A stretch of 64,000 nucleotides of DNA, from contig NZ_CP051682.1 in NCBI RefSeq assembly GCF_012849215.1, positions 3,782,001 to 3,846,000 on the forward strand, written 5' to 3'. The stretch is from Mucilaginibacter robiniae. GTDB taxonomy: Bacteria > Bacteroidota > Bacteroidia > Sphingobacteriales > Sphingobacteriaceae. The position numbers were made by a program, and so were the translations under genes. Below, piece after piece: positions 1 to 8,431 of the stretch. The notes beneath the pieces are model-generated. The model worked only from the letters and a program-made list of their open reading frames with translations, had not been told where the DNA came from and made no database searches. How positions within the stretch are numbered: the first letter of the stretch is position 1; every line of letters begins with the position of its first letter.

Positions 1-519
1 AAAGGATGGGATGAAAAGGTATCTATCTGGCAGGACTGGGATTTGCATGTGAATGCTTTATTGAATAAAAAGCTGACTTATCTCAAAAGCACAAATGAAG
101 CCGTTGATTCTTTTTACCGTAAGGATAACAGTGAAAAAGCAATTAGCAGTACTGAATATGCCGGTAAAAGCTTTAAAACCAAACTTTATTTAATTGAGAA
201 ATATGCTGAACTACTCCCATTGAAATCTGAAGAGGTAAGATTTGAGTTTGCTAAATTGATTTACCGCATTGCCGACCAAACCTTCAGATACTTTGATAAA
301 GATGTAGCTATTCAACTATTAAGAAAATGGATGGTGAAGCTAGGTTACTCTAATTTGTTTAGTAAAAGCTGGGTTTGGTATATGAAGGTAAAACTTGATA
401 AATCATCTCATCAATTGCTTAAAAAGGGGGCAGCCATTATTCCTATATTATATAGAAAGAAAACTTTGCTCTACAATAAACGCCATCATTTAACCGCAAC
501 ACTAAGTTCTGCAAAATAA
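1..519 (+). CDS. Glycosyltransferase family 2-like protein, C-terminal part (partial)
   Basis: The reading frame is open from the first base of the window, so the 5' part of the gene lies outside it; an in-frame TTG at 43 is not a convincing start. The visible segment begins with GWDEKVSIWQDWDLH, which resembles the ED/QDWD acid-base region near the end of the GT-A fold in Bacteroidota GT2 enzymes that transfer sugars to surface polysaccharides. The remaining 150 residues are a basic, helix-rich tail without a recognisable domain. The family call rests on this single motif and the overall look. It is followed by 125 AT-rich bases before the TonB-dependent receptor. I see no strong terminator there. 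Confidence 0.55.
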   Translation, partial: KGWDEKVSIWQDWDLHVNALLNKKLTYLKSTNEAVDSFYRKDNSEKAISSTEYAGKSFKTKLYLIEKYAELLPLKSEEVRFEFAKLIYRIADQTFRYFDKDVAIQLLRKWMVKLGYSNLFSKSWVWYMKVKLDKSSHQLLKKGAAIIPILYRKKTLLYNKRHHLTATLSSAK

Positions 520-644
520 GTTGTGCCAAAATTCAATAATTATCTAACCTTTAGTTAACGTTAAGAATTCTACAATATCATAATCTTATATTAATATAGG
601 CTTAACATGTAAGCTGAACCTTTGTGGTCAAATAGTTGACTACA

Positions 645-3600
645 ATGAAGAAACTTTACTTTATCCTATTATCCATTTTTCTGCTAGGCGCGGTCACGCA
701 AAGCCGGGCGCAGATTACCAGCGCTTTCATTAGCGGTAAGGTTACTGATGCTAAAGGCATCACCTTGCCGGGCGTTACCATATCGGTGTTGAATGCCAGC
801 ACCGGTACCCGCTATGGTGCACAAACCAATGCAGACGGACGTTACTCCATCCCTAACATCAATCCGGGTGGCCCTTATACTATCACAGCCTCGTTTGTAG
901 GCTTTAAATCAGAAGAGCGTCCTGGTCTTACTTTAAGCTTAGGCAATGCTACTTATAATTTTGTGTTAACTGACCAAAGCACCACGTTAAAAGAAGTAAC
1001 TGTTAGGTCAACAGCAGGCGGTACCCGTACAGGTGCCAGCACCCGTATCAACCAGAACCAAATACGTACACTGCCTTCTATCAACCGTAACCTTCAGGAT
1101 TTAACCCGTACTACCCCGCAAAGCAGCAATAACTCGTTTCAAGGTACTAACTTCCGTTACAATAACGTAACGCTGGATGGTGCCATTAATAATGATGCGA
1201 TTGGCTTTAGCCCATCATTAGGTGGTCAAACTAATACTTCCGGCCAGGTAGGTAGCAGTACCCGTACCAACCCAGTATCTATGGATGCTATTCAGGATAT
1301 TCAGGTTTATGTGGCACCTTATGATATCAAAATCGGTAACGTATTAGGTGGTAGTATTAACGCTGTGACCCGTAGTGGTACTAATGATTTTACCGGTTCA
1401 GTTTACAGCTATGGCCGTGGCGCTTTCCTGGTAGGTCCGAACAACGCACCTACAGCAGCTGGCGGTGATAAATCAAAAGAACCAAGCAGCTTTCATGATT
1501 ATCAAGTAGGTGCCCGTTTAGGTTTCCCTATTATTAAAAATAAATTGTTCTTCTTTACCAACGAGGAGATCAACCGTCGTCAAGATCCGGTAATTTCAGG
1601 TGCTGGTACTGCTGGTTCAGCCAAAATTCTGAGCTTAACTGATGCACAGAATATTGCCAGAGTGTTTAACCAATACACAGGTCTAAGCGCTGGTACTTAT
1701 GATAATACGACTATATTCTCTAACTCTAACAAGTTCTTTAACCGTTTAGACTGGAACATTAACGACAAAAACCAGTTAACGTTGCGTAATAACACGATCT
1801 CTTCAACAGCTACTAATCTGGAGCGTGATCAATCTAACTTCCGTTTTAGTGGTATTGACTATACCTCTCATAACAATTCTACTTCAACCGTAGCCGAGTT
1901 AAAATCTAGATTTTCAAACAGCTTGAACAATAGCTTGCTGGTAGGTTATTCTAACGTACACGATTATCGCGATCCGAACTCTAATCCTTCATTACCGCAA
2001 ATCGAAATTACCGGTAACGCACCTGGTACTACCATATTTTTAGGTACCGACCGTGAAGCTGCTATTTTTGATATGCACCAAAAAACTACCGAGTTCACCG
2101 ATAACTTAACCTGGACTAAGGGTAAGCATAACTTTACTTTCGGTACGCACAACGAGTTTTACAATATTACTTACAACTTCGTAAATGCCTGGAACGGCCG
2201 TGTGGCTTACAACAGTATCAACGATTTTCTGAACAATAATCCTTCACGTATTCGCGCTAACTTTAACTATACGAACAATACTCGCGATTACATTTTAGAT
2301 AATCCTTCAGCACAATTTAAAGTTAACCTGCTGAGCTTGTATGGTCAAGATGAAATTCAAGTAACCGACAACTTTAAGCTGACTGCGGCTTTGCGTTTAG
2401 ATTATGCAGGCTTACCTGATAAGCAACCGTTAAGTGCTAAAACAACCAATGCGCCGGTTGATCCTAATTACGGTACTACATTTACTTACACCTTGCCTAA
2501 GGATATTAAAAATAAATATCTGAACAATGTAGAGTTTAACCCTCGCGTGTCATTTAACTATGATGTTAACGGCGACCAAAGCGTTATTGTACGTGGTGGC
2601 AGTGGTTTCTTTACCGGTCGTGTTCCGTTTGCATGGTTCGGTTATGCTTTCTACAACAACGGTGTAACTTACGGTGCTTACGATAAAAAACCTTCAACTA
2701 CTTCACCAATTGTAGCTGGTACTAACCCAGTTCAGGTATCCAGCAATGGTGGTTTAAACTTTGTTAATCAGCAAGGCTTTAATACTACCTCTAATGGTTC
2801 TACCCAGGTGGATATGATTGACAACAACTTTAAAATGCCGCAAGTATGGCGTAGTAGTTTAGCGGTTGATTATACCACACCGGATCAATGGCGCTTTACA
2901 GCAGAAGGTATTTATACCAAAACCATTCATGACCTGAAATTCCAGCAGGTAAATACTACTGATCAGGTTACGTACTATCCATACGATACTCAGCATCAGC
3001 AACCTATATTTGTTAACAAAGCGGTAAACTCTTCATATACCAATGCTTATTTGTTATCAAACACCAGCCAAGGTTACCGTTATAGCTTAACTGGTCAGGT
3101 TGCTAAAACTATGCCTTTTGGCCTAAACGCTTCAGTAGCCTATACCTTCGGCCATTCTAAAGACGTAACTAATGGTATCCGTAACTCCATGGAATCTAAC
3201 TGGCAGTTAAACCAGGCTTTAAATCCAAACAATCCAGGCTTGGCTAATTCTAACTTTGATATCCGTCATCGTATCGTAGCAACCTTAAACTATAACCATA
3301 GCTGGGATGCTGCTAAAAACTACACTGCTAATTTTACCTTCTTCTTTAGCGCAGCTTCAGGTAATCCATATACTTATGGCTTCTATCCAAACTCTATCCA
3401 GGCATCAGGCCAACAGGTTAGCTTAGCCTATATTCCAAAATCAGGCGAAACGGTTAACTTCTTCAGTGATATTGCTGGTGGACAAACTGCTGCTCAGCAA
3501 GCTGCTGCTTTTGATTCCTTTATTAATGGTGATAAATACCTGAGCAGCCGTCGTGGTAAATTTACTGAGCGTAATGCTGCCTTTACACCATGGAATAATG

Positions 3601-3908
3601 ACTTGGACTTCCGTTTTAGCCAGGATTTCAAATTTGGTTCAGGCAAGCACAAACAGGTAATTACTTTCACTTACGATATTGTGAACTTAACCAACCTGCT
3701 AAACAAGAATTGGGGCCACTACTATTTCTCGCCAAATACCTACAACTCTACATCAAGCATAGGTTTAAAGGCAGCTACAACCCCTACGTTTGCTAATGCA
3801 GCAACTGCCTATCCTAAATACACGTTCACCAACCCTGGTTTACCATACTCTGTTGATTATTTTTCTTCACGTTGGCAAATGCAATTTGGTTTACGTTACA
3901 GCTGGTAA
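645..3908 (+). CDS. TonB-dependent receptor with carboxypeptidase-regulatory N-terminal domain (Oar-like)
   Basis: Outer-membrane active transporter or adhesin-like receptor of 1087 residues. I chose ATG 645 over the upstream in-frame TTG 636 because it starts a clean signal peptide (MKKLYFILLSIFLL, cleavage after AQ near residue 23). Residues about 28-115 form a CarboxypepD_reg-like beta-sandwich (SGKVTDAKG, PGVTISV, G-YSIPNI), followed by a plug (residues about 120-250, including NNVTLDGAINND and GGSINAVTRSGTND) and a long barrel ending in an aromatic residue (GLRYSW). The combination is typical of Oar-like receptors in Bacteroidota and Myxococcota. No SusD-like partner follows, so a glycan-uptake pair is unlikely. 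The substrate is unknown. It is transcribed alone and ends at a strong terminator. Confidence 0.9.
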   Translation: MKKLYFILLSIFLLGAVTQSRAQITSAFISGKVTDAKGITLPGVTISVLNASTGTRYGAQTNADGRYSIPNINPGGPYTITASFVGFKSEERPGLTLSLGNATYNFVLTDQSTTLKEVTVRSTAGGTRTGASTRINQNQIRTLPSINRNLQDLTRTTPQSSNNSFQGTNFRYNNVTLDGAINNDAIGFSPSLGGQTNTSGQVGSSTRTNPVSMDAIQDIQVYVAPYDIKIGNVLGGSINAVTRSGTNDFTGSVYSYGRGAFLVGPNNAPTAAGGDKSKEPSSFHDYQVGARLGFPIIKNKLFFFTNEEINRRQDPVISGAGTAGSAKILSLTDAQNIARVFNQYTGLSAGTYDNTTIFSNSNKFFNRLDWNINDKNQLTLRNNTISSTATNLERDQSNFRFSGIDYTSHNNSTSTVAELKSRFSNSLNNSLLVGYSNVHDYRDPNSNPSLPQIEITGNAPGTTIFLGTDREAAIFDMHQKTTEFTDNLTWTKGKHNFTFGTHNEFYNITYNFVNAWNGRVAYNSINDFLNNNPSRIRANFNYTNNTRDYILDNPSAQFKVNLLSLYGQDEIQVTDNFKLTAALRLDYAGLPDKQPLSAKTTNAPVDPNYGTTFTYTLPKDIKNKYLNNVEFNPRVSFNYDVNGDQSVIVRGGSGFFTGRVPFAWFGYAFYNNGVTYGAYDKKPSTTSPIVAGTNPVQVSSNGGLNFVNQQGFNTTSNGSTQVDMIDNNFKMPQVWRSSLAVDYTTPDQWRFTAEGIYTKTIHDLKFQQVNTTDQVTYYPYDTQHQQPIFVNKAVNSSYTNAYLLSNTSQGYRYSLTGQVAKTMPFGLNASVAYTFGHSKDVTNGIRNSMESNWQLNQALNPNNPGLANSNFDIRHRIVATLNYNHSWDAAKNYTANFTFFFSAASGNPYTYGFYPNSIQASGQQVSLAYIPKSGETVNFFSDIAGGQTAAQQAAAFDSFINGDKYLSSRRGKFTERNAAFTPWNNDLDFRFSQDFKFGSGKHKQVITFTYDIVNLTNLLNKNWGHYYFSPNTYNSTSSIGLKAATTPTFANAATAYPKYTFTNPGLPYSVDYFSSRWQMQFGLRYSW

Positions 3909-3939
3909 TAGTACCTAAGCATATCCTAGTCTAAAAAGC

Positions 3940-3970
3940 AAAGGTCCGGCTTGTGAGCCGGACCTTTTGT
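3940..3970 (+). terminator. Rho-independent terminator after the TonB-dependent receptor
   Basis: A perfect 12-bp stem (AAAGGTCCGGCT, 3940-3951, with its complement at 3956-3967) around a TGTG loop, followed by a short T tract. It lies between the receptor stop (3908) and the end of the convergent acyltransferase gene (4031), so it may serve both. Confidence 0.85.
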
Positions 3971-4030
3971 GTTTATAATGTTCATTATTACTTTAGTTTC
4001 ATTCCTGATACTGTACGCTTGATTCTCACC

Positions 4031-5788
4031 TTATATATTCCTACCTAGTTTGTCTAAAACCTCATGCGGCACTTTTTGTAGATCCAGTACCAAAAAACCG
4101 TCCAGACAGTCGGCAAATTTAGGGTCAATGTTGAAGCAGATGATCTTGGCATTTAAGGAGATGTACTGGCGTAAGAGTACCGGTACTTTCATATTATGGC
4201 GTTCGATTTCTGAAATCAGGTTATCCAGTTTTTTAAAGTTTTCCTCACCAGCCATTAAAGCATCAGCATCAATACTGGCAAAATCAACTTTGAATTGCTT
4301 ACGTGGCTTTACATACTGCGCCATCTCATGATCGAAATGGTGTTTGGTGATGTAATCTACAATTAATGATTTAGAAAACTTAGAAAAAGCATTACTGATG
4401 CTTACAGGGCCAATCAAGTAACGGTACCGGGGATTATCAATCAAGTATTTTAAAATACCTTTCCATAATAAAAACAGCGGCAAAGGTTTTTGCTGATATT
4501 CTTTACGTATCCATGAACGGCCTAGCTCCAGGCTATTTTTCAATATATCGCTGAACTGTGATTTAATTTTAAACAGTTGAGCTGTATAAAAGCCACGTTT
4601 ACCCATGCTCTCAAAAATTTCATCACCCAGGCCAATACGATAAGCACCTACCAGCATTTTGGCCTTCGTGTCCCAGATGAATAGGTGATGATAGTAAATG
4701 TCGTATTCATCCAAATCGGTGCTGTTATTGGTGCCTTCACCAATTTCGCGAAAGGTAACTTCACGCAACCTGCCAATTTCACGAATAATGTTAGGAATAA
4801 GTGCGGTAGGGGTAATGAACACCTCATAATTTTTTTCGGTCCAAACTTTATAGTTTTCACGTAACGGAACTAATTCTTGTTCCAGCAGCTGGTCTTGGGT
4901 GGGGGGAACAATTTCCTGAGCACTTTTACGGATTTTAAATAATTTACTTGGATTAAAAATCTTCTTCTCATCTTCCAGGCCAGCACCTAAAGCATAAGTT
5001 TTTGCCCGCAAAAAATTAAGTATCTGTACGGTGTTGTTATTGTTTGGAATATCTTGAAAATTAATAGGCTTGCCAATGCGCAGCTTAATGGTATGCCCCT
5101 GCTTGTTAAACAATTCGGAAGGGAGCTTAGCGGTGCGCAAGGTAGGATGTATTAAGCTCAACAAATTAAACAGCAAACCATTATTGCCATGAAAATAGAT
5201 AGGCACAACCGGCACTTTGGCTTTGGCTATGATTTTACCCACTACCGGGTGCCACATACGGTCGGTTATCTGTTTGGTGTTTAACTGGTACGTAGAAACT
5301 TCGCCCGCTGGAAAAATGCCAAGAGGGGTTCCATTACGTAATAACTCAAGCGTGGTTTTAATACCACTTATGCTGGATGAATGCTCTACATTTTCAAATG
5401 GGTTCACCGCAACAAAATAGTCACTGAGGTTGGGAATTTTTTTCAGCAGAAAGTTAGCCATCAGCTTAGCATCAGGCCGGGCCATGCATAAGATCTTGAG
5501 CAGAATCATACCCTCTATGCCTCCATAAGGGTGGTTGGCAATAGCAATAAAGCTACCATCAGCCGGCAGATTTTTTAATTCATTCTCATCAAAATCAATA
5601 GTTACACCGCAACCTGCTAAAATAGCATCTACAAACTCAGGTCCTTGCTTTGGCTGTGCCTGGGCAAACAAATCATTAACCTGATTAATCTTCATGATTT
5701 CCATCAGTAAGGCCGCCAAACCGGGCATTTTTAGCTTATCTAATTTTGTGGCTTTGGCAAACTCATCTGTGGTTATAATTTTCATCAT
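4031..5788 (-). CDS. Fused lysophospholipid O-acyltransferase / GNAT N-acyltransferase (OlsF-like aminolipid synthase)
   Basis: A 585-residue two-domain enzyme. Residues about 60-280 are a PlsC-type glycerophosphate-acyltransferase fold with the NHPYGG block (85-90, in place of NHxxxxD) and FPAGE (159-163). Residues about 320-560 are a GNAT/hemolysin-type N-acyltransferase with LGRSWIRKEYQ and the YLIGPVSIS block. In known systems these two activities make acyl-oxyacyl aminolipids: OlsF makes ornithine lipid in one chain, and GlsB plus GlsA make glycine lipid in Bacteroides. The fusion therefore suggests N-acylation of an amino acid followed by O-acylation of the hydroxy fatty acid. The amino acid used (ornithine, glycine or serine-glycine) cannot be told from sequence. 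Either of two adjacent ATG codons (5788 or 5785) can start it. The divergent comEA-like frame begins only 22 bases away. Confidence 0.8.
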   Translation of the reverse strand: MMKIITTDEFAKATKLDKLKMPGLAALLMEIMKINQVNDLFAQAQPKQGPEFVDAILAGCGVTIDFDENELKNLPADGSFIAIANHPYGGIEGMILLKILCMARPDAKLMANFLLKKIPNLSDYFVAVNPFENVEHSSSISGIKTTLELLRNGTPLGIFPAGEVSTYQLNTKQITDRMWHPVVGKIIAKAKVPVVPIYFHGNNGLLFNLLSLIHPTLRTAKLPSELFNKQGHTIKLRIGKPINFQDIPNNNNTVQILNFLRAKTYALGAGLEDEKKIFNPSKLFKIRKSAQEIVPPTQDQLLEQELVPLRENYKVWTEKNYEVFITPTALIPNIIREIGRLREVTFREIGEGTNNSTDLDEYDIYYHHLFIWDTKAKMLVGAYRIGLGDEIFESMGKRGFYTAQLFKIKSQFSDILKNSLELGRSWIRKEYQQKPLPLFLLWKGILKYLIDNPRYRYLIGPVSISNAFSKFSKSLIVDYITKHHFDHEMAQYVKPRKQFKVDFASIDADALMAGEENFKKLDNLISEIERHNMKVPVLLRQYISLNAKIICFNIDPKFADCLDGFLVLDLQKVPHEVLDKLGRNI

Positions 5789-5810
5789 TTCGGTTTTCTT
5801 TCCGGTATAA

Positions 5811-6734
5811 ATGTGTTTAAAGTTATGTATTTTCAGCCCGCTATTGTTTATTCTCTTGAAGCAGCCGCATAAAAATTACCTTTCCATAACTAAAACTCAG
5901 TGGAACGCCTGCGTCATATTAGTTCTACTAATTATAGCCGTACTGGCAGCTCCATACATTTATGACCATTTCCACAAAGATAAGCCAATAAACTTTAAAG
6001 CGTTCAACTTAGCAACAGCACGGCTTGCACAAGCAGGCGATACGGCTTATACGGATGATGCAAATGAAGGTGCACCTAGTAGGGGTGATGTTAAAACAGC
6101 ACATTCGGTTATGTTTGCTTTCAACCCCAATCATTTATCGGTAGCGAAGTGGCAAAAGTTAGGTTTAAGTGACAAGCAAATTGCTGGAATTAAGCACTAT
6201 GAAGCTAAAGGCGGTCAGTTTCGTACCAAGGCAGATGTGAAAAAGATGTACACGCTAACTGATGCCGATTATAGCCGTTTGGAGCCCTACATTAATCTGC
6301 CAGAGTCTTCTAATCAGTTAGGTTATGATAAGCCTACGGCTATTATAGAAATTAATACTGCTGATTCGGCCAAGCTAACCCAAATTAAGGGAATAGGGCC
6401 AGCCTTTGCTATGCACATCATTCATTATCGCGAAAGGTTAGGCGGGTTTTACCGGAAAGAGCAGCTAAAAGAAATATTCGGTATGGATGAAGATCGTTAC
6501 CAGTTTATCAAAAGTCAGCTAACTATTAATGCCAAAAAGATTACAAAAATCAATATTAATAATATTGATTTTGATAATTTAAAGCGTTTTCCATACCTAA
6601 GCTATAAGCAGATGAACGCCATTATAGAGTACCGTAAACAACACGGCAACTATGAAACATTTGAAGAAATGCGCAACGTAGCTATACTGGACGAAAGTAC
6701 GTTACACAAAATTAAGCCGTACTTAACTTTTTAA
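5811..6734 (+). CDS. ComEA-like helix-hairpin-helix DNA-binding membrane protein
   Basis: About 300 residues: a short N-terminus, one membrane span (about 32-51, rich in V/L/I), then three or four tandem helix-hairpin-helix units. One is in the region 90-150 (LGLSDKQIAGIKHYEAKGG), one at 175-235 (INTADSAKLTQIKGIGPAFA, the canonical ComEA form), and one at 245-305 (ININNIDFDNLKRFPY). ComEA binds incoming DNA in the periplasm during transformation, but many Bacteroidota HhH proteins of this layout have no proven role. The start is uncertain: ATG 5811 gives an unusual hydrophobic leader, while TTG 5856 (LKQPHKNYL) gives the more usual short cytoplasmic tail and leaves room for a promoter. The apt gene follows after 68 bases and may be co-transcribed. 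Confidence 0.8.
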   Translation: MCLKLCIFSPLLFILLKQPHKNYLSITKTQWNACVILVLLIIAVLAAPYIYDHFHKDKPINFKAFNLATARLAQAGDTAYTDDANEGAPSRGDVKTAHSVMFAFNPNHLSVAKWQKLGLSDKQIAGIKHYEAKGGQFRTKADVKKMYTLTDADYSRLEPYINLPESSNQLGYDKPTAIIEINTADSAKLTQIKGIGPAFAMHIIHYRERLGGFYRKEQLKEIFGMDEDRYQFIKSQLTINAKKITKININNIDFDNLKRFPYLSYKQMNAIIEYRKQHGNYETFEEMRNVAILDESTLHKIKPYLTF

Positions 6735-6802
6735 CTGACACAACGAGGTTGTAGATTACCTGTAAAGCCCTGAATTTTACGTAAACTTGAACCCTGTTTA
6801 AT

Positions 6803-7336
6803 ATGGATACGATAGCGCAACAAATTAAAACCGCAATACGCGATATACCCGATTTCCCAAAACCCGGCATTGTATTTAAAGATATAACGCCTATACTGAA
6901 AGACCCGGTTTTATGCCAAAATATTATTGAATCATTTGCACTCCAGCTGCAAGGTGTGCGTATTGATGCTATAGCAGGTATTGAAAGCCGGGGGTTTTTG
7001 TTCGGGTTGCAACTGGCTGGTAAGTTAGGGGTACCTTTTATTCCGGTGCGGAAAGCAGGTAAATTACCTTATACAGTAAAGCAAAAAGTTTACGAACTGG
7101 AATATGGTGCTGCCACTATCGAACTGCATACCGATGCTTTTGAACCCGGTCAGCACATCTTAATACATGACGACTTACTAGCTACCGGCGGTACCGTAAC
7201 TGCTGCCAGCGAACTGATTACAGAAATGGGAGGCATTGTAGCTGGTTTTACCTTTGTGGTAGGTTTGGGCTTTCTGAAAGGTAAGGAGAAGATCACGCCG
7301 TTAGCCGAGCGCGTAATTGTACTGGCTAATTATTAA
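6803..7336 (+). CDS. apt: Adenine phosphoribosyltransferase
   Basis: Salvage enzyme converting adenine plus PRPP to AMP and pyrophosphate in the cytoplasm. The 177-residue length fits the family. The 13-residue PRPP-binding loop is clear at about 120-132 (LIHDDLLATGGT). The N-terminal hood region DIPDFPKPGIVFKDITPIL (14-32) and the AGIESRGF block (58-65) are diagnostic of APT rather than hypoxanthine or xanthine enzymes. Nothing unusual. It ends at a hairpin shared with the convergent yceH-like gene. Confidence 0.95.
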   Translation: MDTIAQQIKTAIRDIPDFPKPGIVFKDITPILKDPVLCQNIIESFALQLQGVRIDAIAGIESRGFLFGLQLAGKLGVPFIPVRKAGKLPYTVKQKVYELEYGAATIELHTDAFEPGQHILIHDDLLATGGTVTAASELITEMGGIVAGFTFVVGLGFLKGKEKITPLAERVIVLANY

Positions 7337-7344
7337 TATACATT

Positions 7345-7382
7345 TAGGTTGATGCTTCAAACTTAGGAGCATCAACTTAATT
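7345..7382. terminator. Hairpin between convergent apt and yceH
   Basis: The 9-bp arms GTTGATGCT (7348-7356) and AGCATCAAC (7368-7376) extend with one mismatch. They cover the stop codon of the minus-strand gene (7372-7374). T or A tracts on both sides are modest, so this is a plausible shared terminator rather than a strong one. Confidence 0.6.
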
Positions 7383-8019
7383 CTTTCATCAGCTTATCAA
7401 ACGCTTCTTGTAAGATAGCCAAGTCATTCTCCAGCTTAGCTACTCGTGCTTCCAGTTCAGTAATATTGGTTTGCGAAGCAGTTACTGTATCGGCTTCTTC
7501 CTCTTCAGGTATATCCAAGCTTTCACCCAGTAGGTGCGTATAGCGCGCCTCTTTCTGGCCGGTGCGTCGGGGGAGCTGCGTGATGTACGGCAACTCTCCA
7601 TCTGAGAGCTTTTCCAGGGTTTGCTGTAAATCTTCTAACGATTCAAATTCATACAAGCGGCCTGAATTGGTATTTAGCTCACCTGGTGTTTGTGGTCCTC
7701 TCAATAATAACAAGCATATAATCGCTACTTCGGCTGGTATTACCGGGAAAACAATAGCAAAGTTGTGTTTGTACTTTACTGCCCGGTTTGAGCCACCAGT
7801 AACGGTTGCAATCAACCCTTTCTTTTTTAAAGTATCCAGCGCCTTAATTACGGTATCTTCATCATATTGCACCACTGGCTTACGTGCCGACTTCTGGTTG
7901 CAGGCTGCCACTAAGGCATTTAAAGTCATGGGGTAATAGTCGGGTGTAGTCCGGCTTTTTTCCATTAATGAGCCTAGTACACGTATCTCTTCGTTGGTTA
8001 ATTTAGGTAAGCTTTCCAT
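7372..8019 (-). CDS. YceH/DUF480 family winged-helix protein
   Basis: A 215-residue protein of the DUF480 family (E. coli YceH). The N-terminal block LTNEEIRVLGSLMEKSRTTP (residues 7-26), followed by YYPMTLNALVAACNQKSARKPV, is the family signature; structures of relatives show two tandem winged-helix domains, suggesting DNA binding. The second winged helix spans about 100-165 (LLLRGPQTPGELN). The last 35 residues form a coiled coil (ITELEARVAKLENDLAIL), likely for dimerisation. The biological role of the family is not established. It is transcribed alone and away from the dcw control region. Confidence 0.85.
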   Translation of the reverse strand: MESLPKLTNEEIRVLGSLMEKSRTTPDYYPMTLNALVAACNQKSARKPVVQYDEDTVIKALDTLKKKGLIATVTGGSNRAVKYKHNFAIVFPVIPAEVAIICLLLLRGPQTPGELNTNSGRLYEFESLEDLQQTLEKLSDGELPYITQLPRRTGQKEARYTHLLGESLDIPEEEEADTVTASQTNITELEARVAKLENDLAILQEAFDKLMKELS

Positions 8020-8286
8020 TATAAGTGCAAGTATAAATATATCAGCTTAATTCATTCATGGTTAAGCATAACTGCTTTAGTAATTTAACGGAGTAAAAAT
8101 ATCTGTATGGATATTATCCTAATAATTAATCACAACATCAAATTATCAACATCAGTGTTTTTAACATTAGCTGCATCAAGAATTAGTCTGGCATAAAAGC
8201 AATTACTTATTTAATTGATAAATTCTCCTATTAATTGATATTTTTACCTCCATAATAGCAGTATTTAGTCAAATTACTGTATTTGG
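8020..8286. other. AT-rich non-coding stretch upstream of the mraZ control region
   Basis: No reading frame of convincing quality and no tRNA-like fold seen. It is strongly AT-rich, with runs such as TTATTTAATTGATAAATT, and has a DnaA-box-like TTATCAACA at 8143-8151 (one mismatch to TTATCCACA). It ends at a plus-directed terminator hairpin that belongs to no annotated gene, so an untranslated small RNA here is possible but unproven. Confidence 0.4.
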
Positions 8287-8315
8287 ATAGCCCGAATTTG
8301 TTCGGGCTATTTTTG
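8287..8315 (+). terminator. Orphan plus-strand terminator upstream of mraZ
   Basis: A perfect 10-bp stem, ATAGCCCGAA (8287-8296) with TTCGGGCTAT (8301-8310), around TTTG, followed by TTTTT. No T tract exists in the other direction. The only gene upstream on this strand is apt, nearly 1 kb away, so it either insulates the dcw operon or ends an unannotated short transcript. Confidence 0.75.
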
Positions 8316-8331
8316 TGAAAAACAAACAAAG

Positions 8332-8354
8332 TTATTCACGGTGGGTGTGGATAA
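8332..8354. promoter_or_regulatory. Two inverted DnaA-box-like sites
   Basis: TGTGGATAA at 8346-8354 is the exact reverse complement of the classical DnaA box TTATCCACA. TTATTCACG at 8332-8340 is an 8/9 match to TTATNCACA in the opposite orientation, five bases away. They lie directly upstream of the MraZ boxes and the -7 element of the dcw operon. DnaA control of a division operon is an inference; the sites could also be chance or part of an origin. Confidence 0.5.
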
Positions 8355-8361
8355 CTTTTTG

Positions 8362-8386
8362 GTGGGAAAAAGTGGAGGAAAGTGGA
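8362..8386 (+). promoter_or_regulatory. MraZ operator: three boxes at 10-bp spacing
   Basis: GTGGG (8362-8366), GTGGA (8372-8376) and GTGGA (8382-8386) recur exactly every 10 bases, one helical turn. This is the arrangement of the TGGG-N5 direct repeats bound by E. coli MraZ in front of its own operon. A further GTGGG lies at 8341-8345. The boxes end 16 bases before the -7 element, so MraZ bound here would overlap the polymerase site and most likely represses the operon. Confidence 0.8.
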
Positions 8387-8402
8387 ACTTCTGTGTTACT
8401 TT

Positions 8403-8410
8403 TACATTTG
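8403..8410 (+). promoter_or_regulatory. -7 element of the dcw operon promoter
   Basis: TACATTTG matches the Bacteroidota -7 consensus TAnnTTTG. No clear TTG -33 element is found at 19-21 bases; that position is occupied by the MraZ boxes. Transcription would start around 8415-8420, giving a leader of only some 15 bases before the mraZ ATG at 8432. Confidence 0.6.
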
Positions 8411-8431
8411 AATAATACCCGACTTGACTGA

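Noticed and set aside
8020..8431. Chromosomal replication origin
   Set aside because: Only three DnaA-like boxes, one of them perfect, and no dnaA, dnaN or gidA nearby; an operon-control role fits at least as well, so oriC is not claimed.
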